Below, one piece after another: positions 43,258 through 52,643 of a stretch of DNA of 64,000 bases. Numbering within the stretch: position 1 is the stretch's first letter; each line of letters begins with the position of its first letter. Position numbers and translations under genes: made by a program. Under the pieces are notes generated by a model. That model was not told the DNA's origin, searched no databases, and saw only the letters and a program-made list of their open reading frames with translations. The stretch is from an uncultured Verrucomicrobia subdivision 3 bacterium. GTDB taxonomy: Bacteria; Verrucomicrobiota; Verrucomicrobiia; Limisphaerales; UBA11358. The stretch lies in contig CAIQKM010000062.1 in the NCBI GenBank assembly GCA_903872345.1, positions 58,386 through 122,385 of the forward strand, in the 5' to 3' direction.

Positions 43258-44091
43258 ATGAAATTCGACATTCATCATCGTACTCGTTACGTCTATGCCT
43301 CGCCGGTGCGGGACAGTTTTAATGACATTCGGCTGCAACCCATGCCCATACCGGAGCAGGCGGTGGAGTCCTTTCTCCTGCGCGTGCTACCGGCGGCGCG
43401 GTTGACGCATTTCAAGGATTTCTACTCGAACTGGGTGAACCATTTTGAAATCCCGGAATCGCACGGCTACCTCTCCATCGAGGCGCAGTCGCGGGTGATC
43501 ACGCGTCCGCCCGCGCCGTTGCCGGCGGACCAGAACCTCTGCTCGTTTGCCGACATGCGGGGCGCGCCGAGCATTGAACGGTGCTTCGATTATTTGCAGA
43601 GCAGCCGGTTCGTGGAGCTGACCCCGGAAGCCTGGAAGCTGGCGGTGGACGCCACGCACGGACTCGACGATGCCTGGCAGGCGGTGCTGGCGCTCATGAA
43701 ATTTGTGCATGGTTTCCTCAAGTACGAATCCAATTCCACCAACGTACACACGCACATGCGCGAAGTCATCGCCGACCAGCGGGGCGTGTGCCAGGATTTT
43801 GCCCACCTGCTGATCGGGCTGTGCCGCGTGCTGAAAATTCCCGCACGGTATGTGAGCGGCTATCTGGCCACGGAAACCGCCAGCGCCATGCACGCGTGGG
43901 TGGAGGTTTTTCTGCCCGGCCACGGCTGGCGCGGACTGGATCCCACGCACAACTGCCAGTTGGGCGAGACCTATGTGAAGGTGGCCAACGGCCGCGATTA
44001 TGCGGATGTCTCGCCGATCAATGGCAATTACCGGGGCACCCAGCAGCGGACCATGGAGGTGGATGTGAAGATTACCGTGCTGGAAGGGTGA
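43258..44091 (+). CDS. Transglutaminase-like cysteine protease family protein
   Basis: 277 residues. N-terminal beta domain (MKFDIHHRTRYVYASPVRDS), then the core: RGVCQDFAHLLIG with Cys178, SAMHAWVEVFLPGHGW with His212, and GLDPTHN with the Asp. Acts as a peptidase or amide-transfer enzyme; no signal peptide, so cytoplasmic. Third gene of the ATP-grasp / alpha-E / transglutaminase set, 31 bases after the second. Confidence 0.92.
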   Translation: MKFDIHHRTRYVYASPVRDSFNDIRLQPMPIPEQAVESFLLRVLPAARLTHFKDFYSNWVNHFEIPESHGYLSIEAQSRVITRPPAPLPADQNLCSFADMRGAPSIERCFDYLQSSRFVELTPEAWKLAVDATHGLDDAWQAVLALMKFVHGFLKYESNSTNVHTHMREVIADQRGVCQDFAHLLIGLCRVLKIPARYVSGYLATETASAMHAWVEVFLPGHGWRGLDPTHNCQLGETYVKVANGRDYADVSPINGNYRGTQQRTMEVDVKITVLEG

Positions 44092-44092
44092 T

Positions 44093-44554
44093 TTACTTTT
44101 TACGTGGAATGGCGATGGTGGCGCTGTAATCCGCCGCGCCATTGGGGGAATCAACGAGATAGAGATTGCAGCCGTTCGTGGTGGTTTCCAGCGCAATCAC
44201 GTCGCGGCCTTCGCGCTTCACAATCCAGGCATGAGACAGGTCCAGGCCTTTGGTGAAATCCCGCCAACCCGCCGGTGTGCGGTTGAGGTCCCGCCACGCT
44301 TTGCCGTTGATGGTCACGTTCGTCGGCGGGCCCCAATTCTTGTGCTCATAACGGGCATCCTGACTCGTGAAAACGATCACGCCGCTGCCGTCCACCGTGG
44401 CGGAAACATGCAGCAACTTCACATAAGCCCGGGCCGCTTCATCGGTGGGGTTGGCGAAATTGACCGTGACCGGACCGCCGTTCTTCGTATAGATGATGCA
44501 GCCGCAGAGGTTGAGGCAGACCAACAAGGCCAAACTGAGCTTTAAAAATTTCAT
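44093..44554 (-). CDS. Small lipoprotein of unknown function
   Basis: 153 residues. Signal peptide MKFLKLSLALLVCLNLCGC with lipobox (LCGC). The mature part (YTKNGGPVTVNFANPTDEAA, NVTINGKAWRDLNR) appears beta-rich. No family recognised. The ATG at 44552-44554 beside the signal peptide is used, with TGGAATTGTT as ribosome site. Convergent with the transglutaminase gene with a 1-base gap. Confidence 0.7.
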   Translation of the reverse strand: MKFLKLSLALLVCLNLCGCIIYTKNGGPVTVNFANPTDEAARAYVKLLHVSATVDGSGVIVFTSQDARYEHKNWGPPTNVTINGKAWRDLNRTPAGWRDFTKGLDLSHAWIVKREGRDVIALETTTNGCNLYLVDSPNGAADYSATIAIPRKK

Positions 44555-44930
44555 AACAATTCCAGATGAGCTGACAGCGGCTGTCCGCTGAATTACAGTC
44601 CAGTGCTGCCAGTTCAATTGGAAGGCTAGCGGTGGTTCGGCCGCTGTCAAACCAATAGCTTTTATGTTATGCCCAGAGGGCGTAACCTGATACTGCCCGT
44701 GTGGCTAAATAGCTGAGCACCACATCACCCCACCTTCTCTCCCCCATTTATCAATGGCGGAGAGGGAGATAATCGGCCGTGCGAACGATTGGCGGCGATA
44801 CCACAACAGCGCAGGATTTGGGGCAGGGGCCGGATGCACCCAGGCTCAGGAGCTGTTACACAAGTGATATAAGATTGGGGGTAGGCCAAACCGCCAGCGG
44901 CGAGGAAAGCTATGATGAAATGGCGAACGG
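44555..44930. other. Gene-free intergenic stretch
   Basis: No supported gene. CTCTCCCCCATT...AATGGCGGAGAG (about 44739-44768) is an imperfect hairpin. The rest shows nothing I can name. Confidence 0.35.
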
Positions 44931-45260
44931 CTAGAAAATAAGCAGCAAACCACCCAAGGCAATCACGCCGAACGCTACAATCGTGCAGACCACAACCACA
45001 CCGATCAGACCGAATTTGCGATAGGCTCCATAAATGGCAAACCCGGTTACGATGACACCGCCAAGGAGCGCCAGGGTGGCGAATAGGATGAGTTTGTGCC
45101 AGACTTCCTTGGCGGCAGCCTGCAGTTCGGCATTCGAATAGTTTGGTGCCGCATTGGTGGTGGTAACGCTGTCCGGCACCTGATTGGTCGTGGCGGCAAA
45201 CGACGGGATGCCTTGATAAAATCCGGCAAGACAGAGAAGGATCAGTATTAGCCTTGGCAT
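44931..45260 (-). CDS. Small membrane protein with signal peptide
   Basis: 109 residues. Signal peptide MPRLILILLCLAGFYQGIPS ending in FAATT, a short periplasmic helix (SNAELQAAAKEVWHKL), then two TM helices (LFATLALLGGVIVTGFAIYG and IGVVVVCTIVAFGVIALGG). No family recognised. It lies downstream of lutC in the same direction (33-base gap) and may be co-transcribed. Confidence 0.6.
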   Translation of the reverse strand: MPRLILILLCLAGFYQGIPSFAATTNQVPDSVTTTNAAPNYSNAELQAAAKEVWHKLILFATLALLGGVIVTGFAIYGAYRKFGLIGVVVVCTIVAFGVIALGGLLLIF

Positions 45261-45293
45261 AGCATTGTGGCTGGCAAGATTTTCACCGGCGGA

Positions 45294-45986
45294 TTACACG
45301 CAAAAAATCGTCAGCTTCTTCGGCCCGTGCGCGCCGAGGACGAGGATGCGCTCGATATCACCCGTCCGGCTGGGACCGGTGATGAATGAGATCATGCTGG
45401 GAAAATCGGGTGTGTATTTCTGCTGCAACAGCGCGAAGGCCGCCGGCAGGTCGGCGACAAGTTGGTCGCGGCGGGCAATGACAATATGGTGCGGCGGCAG
45501 CACGGACAGGGCGCGACCGCCGGCGCTCCGGCTGGTCACGGCCACGCCGCCGGTCTGGGCAATGAGGGCGTCGCATTCGGTGATGCCGACATCGCACTGC
45601 TCCATGGCTTGGACATCGTAGCCGGTATCCGTCCACAGCACGGGCAGGCCGAGCGCGTTCGCCGCCAGGCTGCTTAATTCACCCTGATGACTGGCGATGC
45701 GCTGCCAATTTTCGGCGTCGCGCAGGCGGAGCAGGGCGGGTTTCAAATGAGCGCGGCTGGCGAGCGGTTGGAAATCCGCCTTCAGGTCGGCGGCGTTTTT
45801 GGCGAAGAGGGCCAGTTGTTCCTCGGCGGTGGCGCCGACCAGGGGCAGCCATTCGCGGGCCTGCGCGGCGGGGGATTCGCTGACGGGGTGGGTGGTGGCG
45901 CCGCCGGCGGTATGGGAGCCGGGCAGGGGAGCCTTGGTCTGCAAGGCCTCGCGGATGCGGCCGAGGATGTTTTCGCGTTCGCTCAT
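45294..45986 (-). CDS. lutC: Lactate utilisation protein C (LUD domain)
   Basis: 230 residues. LUD fold with the block VGITECDALIAQTGGVAVTS, then RSAGGRALSVLPPHHIVIA, and C-terminal GPSRTGDIERILVLGAHGPK. Third subunit of the LutABC iron-sulfur complex that oxidises L-lactate to pyruvate. Preceded in the operon by lutB, with a 128-base gap filled by an inverted-repeat element. Confidence 0.92.
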   Translation of the reverse strand: MSERENILGRIREALQTKAPLPGSHTAGGATTHPVSESPAAQAREWLPLVGATAEEQLALFAKNAADLKADFQPLASRAHLKPALLRLRDAENWQRIASHQGELSSLAANALGLPVLWTDTGYDVQAMEQCDVGITECDALIAQTGGVAVTSRSAGGRALSVLPPHHIVIARRDQLVADLPAAFALLQQKYTPDFPSMISFITGPSRTGDIERILVLGAHGPKKLTIFCV

Positions 45987-46000
45987 AGGTCAGCTTTTTT

Positions 46001-46109
46001 AACCACGAATGGACACGAATAAACACGAATATCCGGAAACTGTCAGACCGCGCACGGAAATGCTTATTCGCCGGATTTGATTGGTGTTCATTCGTGTCGA
46101 TTCGTGGTT
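46001..46109. repeat. 109-bp inverted-repeat element between lutB and lutC
   Basis: AACCACGAATGGACACGAAT (46001-46020) is the reverse complement of 46090-46109 at 19 of 20 positions. The arm contains the tandem word CACGAAT. A related element lies at 47521. It is MITE- or REP-like. Confidence 0.8.
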
Positions 46110-46114
46110 GGAAA

Positions 46115-47509
46115 TTATTTCCGGTTTTTCCACCAGTCCTTGAAAGTCTCCTGCGGCAGGGGCGGCAGGTCGCGGGTTTTGGTCCAGGCTTTGGCCGGAT
46201 CCAGCGCGGAACCTTTCACCAGTTTTTGCAGGGGCTGGGTGAGCCAGCCGATTTTTTTGGCCAGCCACCAGAGACCGGGTTCATTGGCCAGAAGGCCAAA
46301 CGCCTGGTACGACAGGCGCTCGAAAAAGGCGGGTTCGTTCGTGCTGGCGTTGCGACGGTTGTGCAGCAGGTGATGGTGGAGGTCAATTTTTACCGGACAC
46401 GCTTCCGTGCAGGCGCCGCAAAGGGAAGAGGCGTTGGAGAGATGCTTCCAATCCTGCAACCCGCGCAGGTGGGGGGTGATGACGGAGCCGACCGGGCCGC
46501 TGTAGGTGGTGCCGTAGGTGTGGCCGCCCACGTTGCGGAAGATGGGGCAGACATTCAGGCACGCGCCGCAGCGGATGCAGTGGAGGGCGTCGCGCTGCTC
46601 GGGGTCGGCCAGCAATTCGGTGCGGCGGTTGTCGAGCAACACCACATGCCATTCTTCCGGCCCATCCACTTCGCCGGGCTGACGCGGACCGGAATACATG
46701 GTGTTATAGCAGGTCATCGGCTGGCCCGCGCCGGCGGTGGCGAGCATGGGCAGGAACAGCGCGAGATCGGCAAACTTCGGCAGCACTTTTTCAATGCCCA
46801 GCAGGGTGACCATCGTCTTGGGCAGCGCGGCGGTGAGGCGGGCGTTGCCCTCGTTTTCGGTGATGGAAATCATGCCGGTCTCGGCGATGGCAAAATTCGC
46901 GCCGGTGAAGCCGACATCCGCCGTGAGATATTTTTGGCGCATCACGCGGCGGGCCACCATGGTCAGATCTTCGGGGCTGTCGGATGGGGCGTCGCCCAGT
47001 TCCTTTTGAAACAGATCCTTGATTTCCCCGCGCGTCAGATGCATGGACGGGAAAACAATGTGATACGGCGGCTCATGCCGGAGTTGCACGATGAACTCGC
47101 CCAGATCGGATTCCACCACCGTGAAGCCCGCCGCTTCCAAGGCGTCGTTCAGATGAATCTCCTCCGAGGTCATCGCCTTGGACTTGATGATGGAGCGGGC
47201 CTTTTTATCGCGCAGAATCTGCGTGATAATTTCGCGGGCCTGCGCGGCGTTGCTGGCCCAATGGACTTTGGTGCCGCGCGCCTCAAGCTTGGCGGTGAGC
47301 GCTTCCAGATGGGTGTCGAGATGATTGACGGCTTCCCACTTGGTTTCGGCGGCCGCCTGGCGGGCGGATTCCCAGCTTTGGAACGCCGCCTTGCGTTTGT
47401 CGCGGACGACTTCATAACTCCGCAACGCCGTGCGGATGACCTGCCGGTGCCGGAGGTCAGCGGTCTTGACGCTGGCCGCCGCTTTGAATTGGGAAACGAA
47501 ACTGCTCAT
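46115..47509 (-). CDS. lutB: Lactate utilisation iron-sulfur protein B
   Basis: 464 residues. N-terminal LUD domain (about 70-290, with SITENEGNARLTAALPKTMV), then two 4Fe-4S motifs, CIRCGACLNVCPIFRNVGGH and CGACTEACPVKIDLHHHLLH, and a C-terminal DUF3390-like tail. Central electron-transfer subunit of LutABC in the cytoplasm. Middle gene of lutABC on the minus strand. Confidence 0.94.
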   Translation of the reverse strand: MSSFVSQFKAAASVKTADLRHRQVIRTALRSYEVVRDKRKAAFQSWESARQAAAETKWEAVNHLDTHLEALTAKLEARGTKVHWASNAAQAREIITQILRDKKARSIIKSKAMTSEEIHLNDALEAAGFTVVESDLGEFIVQLRHEPPYHIVFPSMHLTRGEIKDLFQKELGDAPSDSPEDLTMVARRVMRQKYLTADVGFTGANFAIAETGMISITENEGNARLTAALPKTMVTLLGIEKVLPKFADLALFLPMLATAGAGQPMTCYNTMYSGPRQPGEVDGPEEWHVVLLDNRRTELLADPEQRDALHCIRCGACLNVCPIFRNVGGHTYGTTYSGPVGSVITPHLRGLQDWKHLSNASSLCGACTEACPVKIDLHHHLLHNRRNASTNEPAFFERLSYQAFGLLANEPGLWWLAKKIGWLTQPLQKLVKGSALDPAKAWTKTRDLPPLPQETFKDWWKNRK

Positions 47510-47520
47510 GACAAAAAGTT

Positions 47521-47620
47521 AACCACGAATGGACACGAATAACCACGAATGGAAACTGGAATTGCGACGAGTCATGCCGATGTCGCGGTTAGGGGTGTTC
47601 ATTGGGGTTTATTCGTGGTT
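47521..47620. repeat. ~100-bp inverted-repeat element between lutA and lutB
   Basis: The left arm AACCACGAATGGACACGAAT (47521-47540) is identical to that of the element at 46001. The right arm (47601-47620) has diverged but still ends ATTCGTGGTT. Two copies in one operon, each in a gene gap. Confidence 0.75.
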
Positions 47621-47626
47621 GAAAAA

Positions 47627-48343
47627 TCAACGATGATTGAGCACTTCAGCGAGGTGGATGGTTTTCAGGGGCTTGCCTTGGCGGGTGAGCAGGCCTTGCA
47701 GGTGCATGAGGCAGCTTGAATCGTTGGAGACAATGTATTCGGCTCCGGTCTCGATGGCGGAGGCGCATTTCACATCGCCCATGGCGGTGGAGATCATCGG
47801 AAACTTGGCGGAGAAAGTGCCGCCGAAGCCGCAGCAGGTTTCCGCCTCGGCCATTTCCACCAACTCCAAGCCCTGCACTTTGGCCATGAGGGCGCGCGGG
47901 GATTGCTTCACGCCCAGTTCGCGCAAGCCATGGCAGCCATCGTGAAAGGTGACCTTGTGCGGAAACTTCGCGCCCAGTTCGGTCACGCCCAGTTTGCTCG
48001 CAATGAAATCGGAAAATTCCCAGGTGCGGCTGGCGACCGCCTGGGCGAGCGCCGCCTCCGGGCGGCCGGCGAACAGTTCGGGATAAAACTTTTTGACCAT
48101 CGCGCCGCAGGAGCCGGAGCCGATGACCACGGCCTCCGCAGTCGCCAGTTGTTGCAATACCTTCGCGGCAATGGGGCGGGCCTCGTCCCAATAGCCGGAG
48201 TTGAAGGGCGGCTGGCCGCAGCAGGCGGCTTCCCCGGGGCATTCGACCCGGTGGCCGAGCCGTTCGAGGATCTCCACCATGCTGATGCCCGCGCGCGGGT
48301 AAACGGCGTCAATAAAACAGGGAATGAACAACGTGACAGTCAT
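47627..48343 (-). CDS. lutA: Lactate utilisation protein A (CCG-domain Fe-S oxidoreductase)
   Basis: 238 residues. Two cysteine-rich CCG motifs: AACCGQPPFNSG and AETCCGFGGTFS, which bind a non-cubane Fe-S cluster in this family. N-terminus MTVTLFIPCFIDAVYPRAGI is canonical for LutA. First gene of the lut operon. Enables growth on L-lactate. Confidence 0.94.
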   Translation of the reverse strand: MTVTLFIPCFIDAVYPRAGISMVEILERLGHRVECPGEAACCGQPPFNSGYWDEARPIAAKVLQQLATAEAVVIGSGSCGAMVKKFYPELFAGRPEAALAQAVASRTWEFSDFIASKLGVTELGAKFPHKVTFHDGCHGLRELGVKQSPRALMAKVQGLELVEMAEAETCCGFGGTFSAKFPMISTAMGDVKCASAIETGAEYIVSNDSSCLMHLQGLLTRQGKPLKTIHLAEVLNHR

Positions 48344-48695
48344 GCGATACGGGTCAATGTCGGAAACAAGTTCAAGCACCCATTTTCCACGCTGCGGGGC
48401 AGGGTGTCATTAAAAAAATTAGCGGGGAATTTTATTCCGGCGGATGGGGCTGGCCGGCGAGTCCGCCGGCTCTTGGGCGGCAAAAGATGCATGGCAATTG
48501 GCAAGACCGGACCGGCCTTGGCGGTGTTTTTGGCTTATACCATATTTGTCCAACCAGAAAAGTCGGTTGATAATTACTCAGGATCGGCATGAAATCATTT
48601 GGGCAATCTCCGGGAACCGCCGCCTCGGCGGCAGTTGAAATGACGGCCACCGCCGCCCCGGCTTTTCATGGTGAAGGCTGCCGCTTCCATCTGCC
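48344..48695. other. Intergenic stretch between divergent lutA and the DUF5706-like gene
   Basis: No supported gene. It should hold the promoters for both directions. A hairpin-prone GC-rich segment (GCCGGCGAGTCCGCCGGC) lies near 48451-48470. No Rex box or sigma-54 promoter is visible. Confidence 0.35.
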
Positions 48696-49340
48696 ATGAG
48701 CCGTCATGAGCCATCTCCAGCGTCCCCGGCGGACACGGCCGTCCAGTTCGCGGACGGAATCCGGCACGCTGAAAGCGGCTATCGCAACGCGCAGGATGTC
48801 ATCAGGTTCATAGATGCCAAGGCCGGGGCCATTGCGGGCTTTACCTCGGTGTGCATTGGCGTGGTGCTGCAGGGGATCAAGGAGTTTTTGTGTCTGAACA
48901 AAGACATCCAGGAATCGATTGTAGTGGCCTTCAAACAGCATCCGGCTTGCGCCCTGGTTTTGTTCGGTTTTTGCGTGGCGTCCATCGGGCTGGGCATCGC
49001 CTGCATCTGGTTTGTGGTGCAATGCGTGGCCGCCCGTTCGCCGCGGATCGGTTTGCAGGCGCGTCATTCCATGTTGTTTCCTTATTACGATGCCGCGCAG
49101 GAAGCCGGGGCGGCCCGGGTGCATTATCAGAAGTTGGAACGGGGGCTGACCCGCCAGGAAATTGCGGAGGAATACGAGGTGCAACTGCTCAATGTGGGCG
49201 CGATTCTGGAGAAAAAAATCCTGTTCCAGCGCCGGGCGGCCAATGCCTTTCTCGGCCAGCTAACACTTATTGCGGTGAGCGGGGCGATTCTATTTTTTTA
49301 CGCCTACATATATATGATTCTCCCCGAGGTAATCAAATAA
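48696..49340 (+). CDS. Orphan Pycsar/CBASS effector-like membrane protein (DUF5706-like)
   Basis: 214 residues. The N-terminal helix ends in AQDVIRFIDAKAGAIAGF with the D-x-KA motif; TM1 (GAIAGFTSVCIGVVLQGI), TM2 (ALVLFGFCVASIGLGIACIW), a cytoplasmic region with YEVQLLNVGAILEKKILF and QRRAANAF, and TM3 (LIAVSGAILFFYAYIYMIL). This layout matches DUF5706-type effectors of Pycsar anti-phage systems. No nucleotide cyclase gene lies beside it, so it may be an orphan or have another role. The assignment rests on motif memory. Confidence 0.6.
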   Translation: MSRHEPSPASPADTAVQFADGIRHAESGYRNAQDVIRFIDAKAGAIAGFTSVCIGVVLQGIKEFLCLNKDIQESIVVAFKQHPACALVLFGFCVASIGLGIACIWFVVQCVAARSPRIGLQARHSMLFPYYDAAQEAGAARVHYQKLERGLTRQEIAEEYEVQLLNVGAILEKKILFQRRAANAFLGQLTLIAVSGAILFFYAYIYMILPEVIK

Positions 49341-49411
49341 GGCGGACGAACCGGCGGACGCCGCAAATTTTACGCCGGGCGAGTCTGGTTCCTTACTTGC
49401 ATCGCCCCGGC

Positions 49412-52351
49412 TTATTTCGGGTTTCCGGCACCCAGTTTATGGATCTGTTCCACGATCAGGTTATGCTCGGTGGAATGGGCCGGCGCTTTCGTCAGCGCAA
49501 TTTGAAACTGGTTGATGGCTTCCACGGAATCGTGTCGCGCCATGGCGACCAAGGCCAGGCCAAAATTCGGGCGCCAGGAATCCGACATCACATCTATGAG
49601 GATCCGATAATCGGCTTCGGCCCCCGCCAGATCACCGACCACCACGCGGTCGCTGGCGCGCTCGAGTTGCAGGCTGGGGAGATTGGTGAGCGCCAGAACG
49701 TGATTAAGGGTCTGCACGGCATCGGCATACCGGCCCATTTTTTGTTGCAAGGCGGCCTGGCTGGTCAGGAGTCTGAGATCTTCCGGGGTTTTTACGAGTC
49801 GGTCGCTCACCAGCAGGAGGGCGTTGGTAAGCTGGCCGGCGGCGGCATATCCTTCCGCCACTGCGGCCAGCAGGTTCACATCATCGGGGCGTTGACGAAC
49901 GAGGGATTGTAAAATCTGGTCCGCCCGGGCTTGGTTGGTGGTGCCGAGCCAGATGTTTGCCTCCAGCAGATCCAATCCAACCCGATCAAAACCTTCCAGG
50001 GTTCCGGCGGCGCTTTGCCGGCGGATTTGCCGGAGGAGATCGGCGGCCTGGTCATTAAGCTTGGCGCGGGTGTAAAGTCCGGCCAGAAAAATCCGGGGCG
50101 AAGCGGAGCGGGGGGCGAGGTCGGCGGCGCGCTCGGTGTACCGGATGGCCTGCCGCACCATGCCCACCCGGGAAAAAAACTGGCCCAAGGCAAAATCCAT
50201 CGCGGGTTCGTCAATCATTCCGCCGCTGATGAGCATGGATTTGATGGCATTCAAATCACCCTGCAATTCCGGCGACAGATCGTCGGTTTTGGGCAGGTTT
50301 TGGGTCGCCCCCGCCAGCTGGTTGCTGTTGCCGGTAAGATTCACCCGGACGCCATAATTGTTGGGGTTCAGGGCGAGCGCCTGTTCCAGCCGCTGCCGGG
50401 CGGGCAGCCATTGATTCGCATACTGCAAATTGACCGCCCAACTGTTTAGGGCGATCGAAAACCACTGGCCCAGCATCCGGCTCTGCTCCGCGTCGGGCGT
50501 GCTGAAGCCCAGGCGATGGTGGCGGGGCTGGGGACTGACGGCCGCGCGATCGGCCGCGGCTATGTTTTTTTGAATGGCCGGCAAATCGGCGGCCCACGCC
50601 TGATCCCAGAACTGTTCGTTTTCCCGGATCAGGGCGGCGGGGGGGCCCGGCCGGGTGGTGGGCACACCGCTGGCAGGCCGGACTTTGTAGACCAAGCCAT
50701 GCGGTTCATAGTCCAGGAATTCAAAGTAAAGTCCAAAGCTGGGGTGCAGATAATATAACGGTTTGGTCTCGGTTTGCTGGCTGAGAAATTGGGCGGTGGT
50801 CACCATGGCGCGCGCCGGATCCGGGCTCAGGTCCGGCCAGCCCAATTTTTGTTGCCGGTCCAGGCTGGCGCGGTACCTGTCATCGGTCAAACGGGTGGTG
50901 TCAACGACGAGCCATTGGTGGTAATCACCACGCCGGGCGAGGGCGGCTTGCAACACGTGCAACCGCTCCGGGTCGTCTCCGAGCACGATGCCGCCTCCCG
51001 GGGGCAGGCTGGCGGAGGCCAGTTGGCCGAACTGAAGCAGGGGAACCCGGTTCAGATCCCGGATCGGGCCTTGATTATGTACGATCAGCAGCACCAGCAT
51101 GACGGCGGGCAGGGCATAAAAAACCGGCTTGAGCGCGTACTGGAGCCATTGCGGCACGAATGGGGGACGGCGGAACGACGGGTTGCGCTTCTGCATGGCT
51201 GGGATATCGGCCCCCCAGATCAGCAGAAAGTGACCGGCCAGGTAGCCGGTGCCCAAGGCCGTCAGATAAACGAAGCTCAGCAAGGACTGATTCTGGTTGA
51301 GATGCTGGGCCAGGATGCTCTGCGGACCCAGAATGGGATGCAGCGTGAGCCACAGGCACGTTACCAGGCTGAACAGGTACCAGACATGAAGGACAAAAAA
51401 CTGAATGCGCGCCTGCACGGACGTCTGATAACTGCCTTCATTCTGAATCCGCATGAGGATGGGCAGCACCGGCATCAGGTAATACGTGACCAGCATGATG
51501 CCATACTCGCTATGCGAACTTCGGAACAGCCAGTAAACGAATTGCAAGGACGAGCCCAGGTCGCTGCCGGATTGCCACAAGGCATGTTTCAAGGTCCAGG
51601 GCGCCCCCGGCGGCAGGCTGTTCACGAGGGGCGGCAGAAAGACCAGAGAGCTTCCGATGGCACCCAACACCGCCATGCGCACGGTGAATCGCCGCCACAA
51701 TTTCAGATCGTTAACGTCCCGCCCCCAAATCCACAACAGGGTGACCATGTACACCGGCAGGAGCAGTTGTAACGCCCAGTTTTCCGCCATGCCCAAGCCC
51801 CAGACCAGCGTGGCGGCATCCAGCCAGCGGCGGCGACCATCAACCCGGTATTCCAGCAGGCACCAGATCGGCACCGCCAGCACCAGCAAGTCCAGCATAT
51901 CCCCCGAGTTGGCCACCGCTTCCTGCCAGAACCTGGCTTCCAGTCCGCAGGCCACCACCGCCAGCACAGCGGGCAGCCACGCATCGTGACGGATGAATAT
52001 GCCCAGGGAATTCCGCCCGAACATGGTCTGCACCCGCTGACGGTTCAGGGGCAGCAGTTGCACGGAACGGGTCAGCAGGGCGAGCGCCAATCCGCCGAGC
52101 AGCGCCGATTGCAGGTTGAGCGCCAGCGGCACCCAGCCATCCGGCAGCAATTTGAGCGGGACGGTAACCAGCCACAGCAGGGGACGGCCGACGACCGGTT
52201 CCGCTGTCCAGCCGGTCACCTGCACGGTCAGCGGCAGGTTGGTCAGGCTGATGCCATGACAAAGTGTCAGGGCGTAAAACAGCACCGCCAGGCCGCCGAC
52301 GAGCCAGGGCAGATGCGGCTGTTTAAGGTGAATGGGTTTGGTGACAGTCAT
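49412..52351 (-). CDS. DUF2723-like GT-C membrane protein with C-terminal TPR repeats
   Basis: 979 residues. The N-terminal ~430 residues hold about 10-12 TM helices in the DUF2723 (protein O-mannosyltransferase-like) layout, with WTAEPVVGRPLLWLVTVPLK and LALNLQSALLGGLALALL. A lumenal region follows, then about 8 TPR repeats (from ~640) to the C-terminus. Likely an inner-membrane glycosyl transfer or scaffold protein; the usual HPPG motif after TM1 is replaced by VGRP, so catalysis is doubtful. ATG at 52349-52351. Monocistronic. Confidence 0.7.
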   Translation of the reverse strand: MTVTKPIHLKQPHLPWLVGGLAVLFYALTLCHGISLTNLPLTVQVTGWTAEPVVGRPLLWLVTVPLKLLPDGWVPLALNLQSALLGGLALALLTRSVQLLPLNRQRVQTMFGRNSLGIFIRHDAWLPAVLAVVACGLEARFWQEAVANSGDMLDLLVLAVPIWCLLEYRVDGRRRWLDAATLVWGLGMAENWALQLLLPVYMVTLLWIWGRDVNDLKLWRRFTVRMAVLGAIGSSLVFLPPLVNSLPPGAPWTLKHALWQSGSDLGSSLQFVYWLFRSSHSEYGIMLVTYYLMPVLPILMRIQNEGSYQTSVQARIQFFVLHVWYLFSLVTCLWLTLHPILGPQSILAQHLNQNQSLLSFVYLTALGTGYLAGHFLLIWGADIPAMQKRNPSFRRPPFVPQWLQYALKPVFYALPAVMLVLLIVHNQGPIRDLNRVPLLQFGQLASASLPPGGGIVLGDDPERLHVLQAALARRGDYHQWLVVDTTRLTDDRYRASLDRQQKLGWPDLSPDPARAMVTTAQFLSQQTETKPLYYLHPSFGLYFEFLDYEPHGLVYKVRPASGVPTTRPGPPAALIRENEQFWDQAWAADLPAIQKNIAAADRAAVSPQPRHHRLGFSTPDAEQSRMLGQWFSIALNSWAVNLQYANQWLPARQRLEQALALNPNNYGVRVNLTGNSNQLAGATQNLPKTDDLSPELQGDLNAIKSMLISGGMIDEPAMDFALGQFFSRVGMVRQAIRYTERAADLAPRSASPRIFLAGLYTRAKLNDQAADLLRQIRRQSAAGTLEGFDRVGLDLLEANIWLGTTNQARADQILQSLVRQRPDDVNLLAAVAEGYAAAGQLTNALLLVSDRLVKTPEDLRLLTSQAALQQKMGRYADAVQTLNHVLALTNLPSLQLERASDRVVVGDLAGAEADYRILIDVMSDSWRPNFGLALVAMARHDSVEAINQFQIALTKAPAHSTEHNLIVEQIHKLGAGNPK

Positions 52352-52643
52352 AGGCAAACATGGCCGCCTGTTTAAAAATGGCGGCAGCCATATGAATCGG
52401 CGGCATTTCTGATTCAGGACAGGAATAAAACATGTCTGGAGCCGCAGCTTATCGTTTTCATCCCGGCTTGGCCAGCTTTCAGCGCGGTTGGGACAGGTTG
52501 AAAATTGCCGGCGTTTGCCGCGACCATGCCACCGGAGCAGGACCGCCTAAAAACAAGCGGACAATTGCGGGCAAAACAATCGCAACGGAATGCTTGATCC
52601 GCTCCCGCCCGCCCGCCGCGTGTTTGGAATCGAATGACCCATC

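Noticed and set aside
46094..47542. 482-codon open frame on the plus strand
   Set aside because: Antisense of lutB, and it runs through the flanking inverted repeats.
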